A DNA stretch of 21,269 nucleotides from CALCKU01 sp964534845 (GTDB taxonomy: Bacteria > Pseudomonadota > Alphaproteobacteria > Caulobacterales > Maricaulaceae). The stretch is taken from NCBI GenBank assembly GCA_964534845.1, contig CAZHPV010000045.1, positions 1 through 21,269 on the forward strand, written 5' to 3'. A program made the position numbers and the translations under genes. This document shows positions 16,254 to 21,269 of the stretch, piece by piece. Each line of letters starts with the position of its first letter. The first letter of the stretch is position 1. The notes beneath the pieces were generated by a model. That model worked only from the letters and a program-made list of their open reading frames with translations. It made no database searches and was not told where the DNA came from.

Positions 16254-16958
16254 ATGCCTAACGTCAATCTCTCTGATGCCCGTATGCGCGACGCCGTTGT
16301 TAAAGCCGAATCGACGCGCCAGCGCCGCACGATATTTTATCAAGGACCGAAAAAGCTGCCCGCTTATACGCGCAAGGTTTTGAAAGGCGCTGTGCATCAG
16401 GATTATGACTCCATGTTGGAAATTTATAAAACGCCTGAAGCATTAGGCGCGGCGCTGGCTGAAGGCGACCCTGAGATTGATTTTGAACGAGACGGCATGT
16501 TCCTGTGGGATCTCTCGCGCGTTTATATCAATCCTAAAGAAGAGCTGGTTTACCGCATTCAACAAGAAGAAGTGGTCTATAATCCAGACGGCTCCGTGCG
16601 CGAGCGGCGCGAGCAAAGACGGCTGGAAGCCAATGTCGATGATGAAATTCCGCTGACATGGACGGGAAAAATGATCCCCAAATCTGACGCCATTCGCAAA
16701 TTTGTTTTCGCGACCAAGCTTCAGATCGTGCATATTAATGGCCTTACCTATGACTTCCTGTATGAGATGGCCAAGGAACTGCATGAGGCCAAATCGCTTA
16801 TGATTGTGGGCGCGGGGCCTGATGGCCGCTCTCCGCTTATTTTCCGCTCACGGTCCCTGCCCTATCGCGGCTTTCTGGAAGGCCGCATTGACGGCGATAA
16901 ATATATTTTGCTTCTGCATCTGTCGAACCTCGAACTAAAGGCGCCTGAAAATGCCTAA
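16254..16958 (+). CDS. Unknown protein next to the ligase, translationally coupled
   Basis: A 234-residue soluble protein that I do not recognise. The N-terminus is basic (KAESTRQRRTIFYQGPKK, about 17-34), which would suit nucleic-acid binding. The middle has alternating charged residues (IQQEEVVYNPDGSVRERREQ, about 103-122), and the C-terminal part is more hydrophobic (SLMIVGAGPDGRSPLIF, then a short beta-like end). A purine-rich GAGGCGAGG ribosome-binding site precedes the ATG. Its last eight bases overlap the ligase start, indicating coupled synthesis with the ligase. It may be a ligase accessory or end-binding factor; there is no direct motif for this, only the location and the basic N-terminus. 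Confidence 0.7.
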   Translation: MPNVNLSDARMRDAVVKAESTRQRRTIFYQGPKKLPAYTRKVLKGAVHQDYDSMLEIYKTPEALGAALAEGDPEIDFERDGMFLWDLSRVYINPKEELVYRIQQEEVVYNPDGSVRERREQRRLEANVDDEIPLTWTGKMIPKSDAIRKFVFATKLQIVHINGLTYDFLYEMAKELHEAKSLMIVGAGPDGRSPLIFRSRSLPYRGFLEGRIDGDKYILLLHLSNLELKAPENA

Positions 16959-18435
16959 GCTCTATAATGAAGACAACATGCGGGCCGTACTCGGTCCCTA
17001 CCGCATTGGCACGGTCGATGATTTGAATGAAGACGGCTTGCTACGCATTGTCCGTATGCGGCGGCGGCAACTCGGCCAGATGACCATGGCGCTGGATACG
17101 GAAAGCGCCAAGCGGCGTATCCCCGACGGCGCCTATCAAATCAGCCAGAAAATCGACGGTGAGTTCACCATGCTGATTTACCGTGACGGCGAGGCGTGTA
17201 TTCTTAACCCCGGCAAGACCTTACGAGCGGGCGCGCCTTTTCTGGATGAAGCGATCAGCCATTTAAAAAAAGCCGGTATAAAAAAGGCACTGATTGGCGG
17301 CGAGTTTTATGTTCAGCGCACAGAAGCGTTTCGCAATAAAGACGGCAAAGCTACACGCGTTCATGATATTGTCCGCATTGGCCGCAAACCAACAACGGAG
17401 GCCGAACTCGGACAGCTCGGCTTTGCCTGTTTTAATATTTATGATCTGGACGGCCATGATTTGTCCATGGATTACGCCGCTTCGATTGCGAAACTCTCGG
17501 AAATATTTGAGAGTGGTAAGCTTATCCACCCCGTTAAAACTGTAACGGGCGAAAACGCCGCTGCCGTGCTTAAGCAATATAACGCTTGGGTCAGTGAGGG
17601 CGGGCATGAAGGCGTTGTCGCACGCTCGCCCAATGCTGGTGTGTTTAAGGTAAAGCCTAAGCATAATCTCGACCTCGCCGTGATTGGGTTTACCGAGAGC
17701 ACGGATGATCGCCAAGGCATGCTCCATGATATGTTGCTTGCGATTATACGGGCTGACGGAAGCTATCAAATTGTTACCCGTGTGGGCGGCGGCTTTTCAG
17801 ACGACCAGCGCAAATCTATTTTGAAACAACTCCAAGCGCGTGTGGTTGAAAGTGATTTCCACGAAGTCAATTCCGCCCGCGTGGCCTACCAAATGGTCGA
17901 GCCGGGATTGGTCGCTGAAATTCAATGTCTTGACGTTGTCGCCATGACCTCTCGCGGAAATCCCATCGATAAAATGGTGCTGGAATGGAACACTGATGAA
18001 GCGCATTGGGAAGGGCTGCGCCGCCTTCCGCTTTGCTCGATTATCTCGCCGCAATTTGTGCGTTTCCGAGACGATAAACAGGCACAAAAAGATGATGTGC
18101 GCCTCGCGCAACTCACAGATATCGTCGAAATTCCAGACGTAAACCGCGTGGCCGAGGAAATCGTGCTGCCTGAGTCTAAAATCATCAAGCGCGCTGTGGC
18201 GCTCAAAACATTACGCGGCGCCACAATGGTGCGCAAAATCGTGCTTTGGAAAACCAATAAGGCAGAGGCCAGCAAAGACTTCCCCGCCTTTGTCATACAG
18301 CTCACGGACTATTCTCCCAACCGCAAAGACCCTCTGCAATATGATATGCGTGTAAGTAGTTCGCAATCGCAGCTCGAAGGTTATTTCACGGATTGGGAAA
18401 AGAAATATTTCGTCGGAGGGTGGAAGGTTCAATGA
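16951..18435 (+). CDS. ATP-dependent polynucleotide (DNA) ligase
   Basis: A 494-residue nucleotidyltransferase-type ligase that would seal nicks or breaks using ATP. The covalent-adenylation motif I is QKIDGE with Lys67. GGEFYV (116-121) gives motif III's acidic residue, FNIYDLDGHDL (161-171) follows, EGVVARSP (220-227) is motif IV, and FKVKPKHNLDLAVIGF (232-247) contains the motif V lysines 233 and 235. An OB-fold-like region follows (about 250-350, with MVEPGLVAEIQCLDVV). The last 110 or so residues form an extra C-terminal region absent from minimal ligases. It overlaps the preceding unknown gene by eight bases, and its TGA overlaps the ATG of the HNH gene. No LigD-type polymerase or nuclease domain is fused. 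DNA rather than RNA substrate is likely but not proven. Confidence 0.85.
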   Translation: MPKLYNEDNMRAVLGPYRIGTVDDLNEDGLLRIVRMRRRQLGQMTMALDTESAKRRIPDGAYQISQKIDGEFTMLIYRDGEACILNPGKTLRAGAPFLDEAISHLKKAGIKKALIGGEFYVQRTEAFRNKDGKATRVHDIVRIGRKPTTEAELGQLGFACFNIYDLDGHDLSMDYAASIAKLSEIFESGKLIHPVKTVTGENAAAVLKQYNAWVSEGGHEGVVARSPNAGVFKVKPKHNLDLAVIGFTESTDDRQGMLHDMLLAIIRADGSYQIVTRVGGGFSDDQRKSILKQLQARVVESDFHEVNSARVAYQMVEPGLVAEIQCLDVVAMTSRGNPIDKMVLEWNTDEAHWEGLRRLPLCSIISPQFVRFRDDKQAQKDDVRLAQLTDIVEIPDVNRVAEEIVLPESKIIKRAVALKTLRGATMVRKIVLWKTNKAEASKDFPAFVIQLTDYSPNRKDPLQYDMRVSSSQSQLEGYFTDWEKKYFVGGWKVQ

Positions 18436-19337
18436 GCAAAGGAGTATTTATACATAACCCAGGGACACAATATGATGATGATCCCGCTGTAAAATATCAC
18501 TTTCCAAAACAGTATTTAAAACGTGCAGAACCATTTGTAGGTGATTATATCTTATATTATCAATCTGGAAAAAATGGGCGTATAGCTGGTTATACAGGTG
18601 CTGCATTAGTAGAAAGAATTATCCCGGATAACTCAAAAAAAGACCATTACTACGCCATAATAAAAAAAGGAAGTTATACACATTTTCCTGATGTTGTCCC
18701 TTTCCGCATCAATGGGGAAATAGCTAACAAATTTCTTGCAAATGATGATGGGTCACCAAATAGAGGAAAACAAGTTTGGGCAGTAAGGCATATATCAAAT
18801 GAGGATTTTCATAAAATCCTTTCCTTAGCAGTAAGTAAATTTACTGAATTGCCTCGTGGGGACCAGCTAGAATATGAAGTTACAGAAGCTCCTCAAGCAG
18901 AATTTATTTCGAGTCCGCCGCGTAGAGTAGTTGAAGTCATTTTAAACAAAAAAATTCGCAACCGAATGTTTAGAACAAGAGTCGTAAGGGCTTATAATAA
19001 AACCTGTGCGTTTACTGGTCTAAATTTTGTAAATGGTGGCGGTAGAGCTGAAGTCCAAGCTGCTCATATTCGACCAGTTGAACATGATGGGCCAGATAGC
19101 ATTAAAAATGCCTTGGCTCTTTCAGGAACTATCCATTGGATGTTTGATCGTGGACTTCTCGCTATATCGGATGATTATGACATTATAGTTTCTCGCAAAG
19201 TCAACAATCTAAACGAAGTTGATAGATTGCTAGTTAAGGACCGTAAAATGATTTTGCCGGATATTGAAGCAAATTGGCCTTCTTCAACTTATTTACAATG
19301 GCATAGAGATCATCATTCTTTTGAGCAATTAAAGTAA
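18432..19337 (+). CDS. HNH endonuclease, predicted restriction enzyme (COG3440-like), low GC
   Basis: A 301-residue predicted restriction endonuclease. Residues about 1-140 (FIHNPGTQYDDDPAVKYHFP and VGDYILYYQSG) resemble the N-terminal domain of COG3440-type enzymes, thought to recognise DNA, possibly modified bases. Residues about 175-245 hold an HNH domain: CAFTG with Cys192, QAAHIRP with His212, then Asn226 and His235. The ATG at 18432 overlaps the ligase TGA in an ATGA arrangement; an upstream in-frame alternative at 18393 would lie inside the ligase gene and is less likely. Base composition is clearly lower than the neighbours: by hand 21/60 and 22/60 G+C in two lines here, against 32/60 in ligase and nuclease lines. 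Codons such as AGA and ATA are more common. It was probably acquired separately and inserted into an older operon. Confidence 0.85.
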   Translation: MSKGVFIHNPGTQYDDDPAVKYHFPKQYLKRAEPFVGDYILYYQSGKNGRIAGYTGAALVERIIPDNSKKDHYYAIIKKGSYTHFPDVVPFRINGEIANKFLANDDGSPNRGKQVWAVRHISNEDFHKILSLAVSKFTELPRGDQLEYEVTEAPQAEFISSPPRRVVEVILNKKIRNRMFRTRVVRAYNKTCAFTGLNFVNGGGRAEVQAAHIRPVEHDGPDSIKNALALSGTIHWMFDRGLLAISDDYDIIVSRKVNNLNEVDRLLVKDRKMILPDIEANWPSSTYLQWHRDHHSFEQLK

Positions 19338-19347
19338 GTTTGAAAAT

Positions 19348-20058
19348 ATGAAACTCCTCTCTTGGAATATTCTCGCGGGCGGGGGACGGCGCGCCGAAGA
19401 TATTGTCAAAACAATTCACAGCTATGCGCCCGACATTATCACGCTGCAAGAATTTCGGCGCGGTTCCGCACAGGACGACATTATTGCCGGCCTAAAAAAA
19501 GCCGGACTAAAATTCATCCACATCCCGGAAACTGAAGGCGCGGAGAACACCATCCTTATCGCGTCCAAATACGGCTTTGACGCGGGGCCTTTTTTACCAG
19601 AGCCCAATACCCCGCTTCATCTGCTTGAAGCCTATTTCAGCAAGGAAAGTCTGGGTTTCGAACTCTCTCTCATCGCGGTCCACTTTCCGCAAAAGAAAGC
19701 CCAAATCCCGCTCTTCGAAGCGCTTAAAAAGGATAGCCCGTCTTTGCTTAAAACCAATGCCCTTATCATTGGCGATATGAATTGCGGCATTCCCCTTATT
19801 GATAGCGACAGCAAGACCTTCCTCGCCACGCAATATTACCAAGACCTCTTGCAAACAGGCTGGGTTGATAGTTGGCGCTCACGCCATTTGGCCGCGCGTG
19901 AATATAGCTGGATGAGTAATCGTACTGAAAACGGGTTTCGTTATGATCAAATTCTAGCGAGCCCGATGATGGACAAACGCTTTACAAGCGTGGTCTATGA
20001 CCACGCCCCTAGACAGAAAAAAGTTTCAGACCATAGCCTTATTATTGCTAACGTCTAA
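19348..20058 (+). CDS. Endonuclease/exonuclease/phosphatase (EEP) family nuclease
   Basis: A 236-residue member of the EEP superfamily (exonuclease III / AP endonuclease / DNase I fold). The active-site set is complete: SWNIL with Asn7, LQE with Glu35, VHFP with His112, GDMN with Asp143 and Asn145, RYDQIL with Asp200, and SDHS with Asp228-His229. No signal peptide is present, so it acts in the cytoplasm, most likely on DNA. Substrates in this family range from abasic DNA and RNA to phospholipids and inositol phosphates, so the exact role is open. It lies 10 bases after the HNH gene, and its composition returns to the level of the ligase gene. It is the last plus-strand gene of the cluster and is convergent with the TetR gene. 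Confidence 0.87.
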   Translation: MKLLSWNILAGGGRRAEDIVKTIHSYAPDIITLQEFRRGSAQDDIIAGLKKAGLKFIHIPETEGAENTILIASKYGFDAGPFLPEPNTPLHLLEAYFSKESLGFELSLIAVHFPQKKAQIPLFEALKKDSPSLLKTNALIIGDMNCGIPLIDSDSKTFLATQYYQDLLQTGWVDSWRSRHLAAREYSWMSNRTENGFRYDQILASPMMDKRFTSVVYDHAPRQKKVSDHSLIIANV

Positions 20059-20068
20059 GGTCTTAGAC
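20053..20068. repeat. Short inverted repeat between convergent genes
   Basis: GTCTAAG-GT-CTTAGAC spans both stop codons of the convergent nuclease and TetR genes. It could form a six-base-pair hairpin with a GGTC loop, followed on the plus strand by a short TTTT run a few bases later. It is a weak bidirectional terminator candidate. Confidence 0.35.
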
Positions 20069-20602
20069 CAAGTTTTGAGAGATATTATCGATTGCGGCAT
20101 CAAATATTGAATTATCATTATTACACGCGCTTACAATCATAGCGCCAGATAATAAGGATAAAGTGGTTTTTGCATACGCAGCGGGCGAGTCTTTGCCCAG
20201 GGCCTCATATTGCTGCGCAAGCCAGTCCATATTTTTGTCGAAAAAACTCTTGATCTCGTGACTGACACGCTTAGGCAGGCCCTCCGTTTCAGCGCCTAGA
20301 ACAGCACAAAGACACACGAGGCCCTGCTGTTTTAACTCTGTGCTATATATATCGACAAAGGCTTTGATGCGCTCTTTAGGGGCCACTTCGCGCGCAGCAA
20401 TTTGCTCGAGGGCGCTTGCAAATCTATCTGAGTAACGCTGAGTTAAAGCGGTCCCAAGGTCTTCTTTTTTAGGGAAGTGATAATGCAGGCTCGCGCTCTT
20501 AATGCCCATTTCGGCGGCAATATCGCGGTAGCTCACAGCGTTATATCCAGTTTGCCGCATCCGGCGTTCTGCAATGTCCAATATTTGTGTCGCGCTATCC
20601 AT
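20063..20602 (-). CDS. TetR/AcrR-family transcriptional regulator
   Basis: A 179-residue TetR-family repressor. The N-terminal helix-turn-helix is clear: ILDIAERRMRQTGYNAVSYR leads into DIAAEMGIKSASLHYHFPKKEDL (27-49), the usual TetR DNA-binding block. The C-terminal ligand domain contains GLVCLCAVLGAE (94-105) with two closely spaced Cys residues (97 and 99), then LSLLSGAMIVSA, which resembles the dimerisation face of this group. The ligand is unknown; the Cys pair may allow thiol or electrophile sensing, but this is speculation. It is divergent from the cupin gene, with 128 bases between the two start codons, and an inverted repeat there is a plausible operator, so it probably controls itself and the cupin gene. 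Confidence 0.92.
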   Translation of the reverse strand: MDSATQILDIAERRMRQTGYNAVSYRDIAAEMGIKSASLHYHFPKKEDLGTALTQRYSDRFASALEQIAAREVAPKERIKAFVDIYSTELKQQGLVCLCAVLGAETEGLPKRVSHEIKSFFDKNMDWLAQQYEALGKDSPAAYAKTTLSLLSGAMIVSACNNDNSIFDAAIDNISQNLV

Positions 20603-20682
20603 GGAGGCCTATCAACTTTCTGTGTTTTGCGTCTCTTTACATCTTTAAGCATAATTTGTGCTTGAAGTTTACATAAATAATG

Positions 20683-20704
20683 CTATCTACCTATCACTAG
20701 ATAG
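20683..20704. promoter_or_regulatory. Inverted repeat, candidate TetR operator
   Basis: CTATCTA (20683-20689) and TAGATAG (20698-20704) are perfect inverted arms separated by eight bases. Inside it, CTATC-ACTA-GATAG (20691-20704) forms a second, overlapping inverted repeat. It lies between the divergent tetR and cupin genes, closer to the cupin start, as expected for a TetR operator. Confidence 0.55.
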
Positions 20705-20730
20705 ATAAATATACAACTAAAAGATATGAT

Positions 20731-21269
20731 ATGCATTTAAATGCAGATTTTTCAAAAGCTGTCACGATTGACACCACCCAAATGCTCTGGGAGGATTCCC
20801 CAATGGCAGGTGTGCAGCGCCGTAAACTTGACCGGATTGGCGAAGAAGTGGCCCGGGCAACATCGCTGGTCAAATATGCCCCAAAGTCTTACTTCAGCCC
20901 CCATACACATGGCGGCGGCGAAGAAATTTTCGTCTTAGAGGGCGTATTTTCTGACGAACATGGCGATTATCCTGCGGGCACCTATATCCGTAATCCGATA
21001 GGCACGACGCATAAACCCCATAGTGAAGATGGTTGCGTGATATTCGTTAAGCTGCATCAATTTGACAAAAATGATACAAAGCAATTCACACTTGATACAA
21101 AAAAAGCAGAGTTTCTTGCAGGCAGCGCGCCGGGCCTATCTGTTTTGCCCCTACACAGTTTTGAAGGCGAGTCTTGCGCACTAGTACGCTGGGCGCCGGG
21201 TACAAAATTTAGTCTGCACAAACATTTTGGCGGCGAAGAAATATACGTCCTAGAAGGCACATTTTCAGA
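20731..21269 (+). CDS. Tandem cupin protein (ChrR-like), 3' end cut by window edge
   Basis: The frame is open from the ATG at 20731 to the window end, giving 179 residues with no stop. Two cupin repeats are visible. The first has SPHTHGGGEEIFVLEG (56-71) with His58, His60 and Glu64/65, followed by GTYIRNPIGTTHKPH with His94. The second begins with SLHKHFGGEEIYVLEG (161-176) with His163, His165 and Glu169/170. This matches ChrR-type cupins, which bind Zn2+ or another metal, some acting as anti-sigma factors and some as metal-dependent dioxygenase-like proteins. No ChrR N-terminal anti-sigma domain is seen, so an anti-sigma role is unlikely. It is divergent from the TetR gene and probably repressed by it. 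No strong ribosome-binding site precedes the ATG. Confidence 0.85.
   Translation, partial: MHLNADFSKAVTIDTTQMLWEDSPMAGVQRRKLDRIGEEVARATSLVKYAPKSYFSPHTHGGGEEIFVLEGVFSDEHGDYPAGTYIRNPIGTTHKPHSEDGCVIFVKLHQFDKNDTKQFTLDTKKAEFLAGSAPGLSVLPLHSFEGESCALVRWAPGTKFSLHKHFGGEEIYVLEGTFS

Noticed and set aside
16951..18435. LigD-type multifunctional NHEJ ligase
   Set aside because: Only the ligase core and a C-terminal extension are seen; no LigD polymerase or phosphoesterase domain is fused, and Ku is missing.
20059..20071. GntR-like operator (TTGGTCTAAGACC on the minus strand)
   Set aside because: It resembles the uronate operators but lies at the 3' ends of two convergent genes, where an operator has no clear role; part of the stop-codon inverted repeat instead.
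1..21269. CRISPR arrays, tRNA genes, insertion sequences or attachment sites
   Set aside because: No regularly spaced repeats, tRNA-like cloverleaf, transposase or terminal inverted repeats were found on reading both strands, although small structured RNAs could be missed by eye.

Overview
The window looks like part of the chromosome of a marine, algae-associated alphaproteobacterium, probably of the Hyphomonadaceae/Caulobacterales type. This is inferred from a PL7 alginate lyase, a TonB-dependent receptor of the Xanthomonas/Caulobacter type, uronate-catabolism genes, and a moderate base composition (about 45-53% GC in sampled lines). No rRNA, tRNA, CRISPR array or insertion sequence was seen. 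No gap between genes exceeds about 260 bases.

Region 1 (1-13726) is a polysaccharide/uronate-utilisation locus. It opens with the 3' part of a PL7 alginate lyase. On the minus strand follow a DUF418 membrane protein, a large outer-membrane TonB-dependent receptor with a clear terminator, and an enolase-superfamily D-mannonate dehydratase (ManD/RspA-like). Divergent from ManD, a plus-strand operon encodes a Gfo/Idh/MocA oxidoreductase, a sodium:solute symporter, a lipoprotein of unknown function, a second and unrelated mannonate dehydratase (UxuA), and an Nramp-fold transporter without the family's metal-binding motifs. The plausible flow is outer-membrane uptake, sodium-driven inner-membrane import, reduction of a uronate to D-mannonate, and dehydration to 2-keto-3-deoxygluconate. 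GntR/FadR-like operator sequences lie before the receptor gene and in the ManD/oxidoreductase divergent promoter region.

Region 2 (13794-20058) is a compact plus-strand cluster of a different kind. It contains an archaeo-eukaryotic primase-like domain fused to a HAD phosphatase-like domain, an NTF2/SnoaL-like protein, two unrecognised proteins, an ATP-dependent polynucleotide ligase, an HNH endonuclease of clearly lower GC, and an endonuclease/exonuclease/phosphatase-family nuclease. Start/stop overlaps link most of these genes. Primase, phosphatase, ligase and nucleases in one apparent operon, without Ku or a helicase, suggest an undescribed nucleic-acid repair or defence module. This is the most interesting part of the window.

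Region 3 (20063-21269) holds a TetR-family regulator convergent with the nuclease. Divergent from it is a tandem-cupin (ChrR-like) gene that runs off the window end. The shared intergenic region contains an inverted repeat suited to TetR binding.
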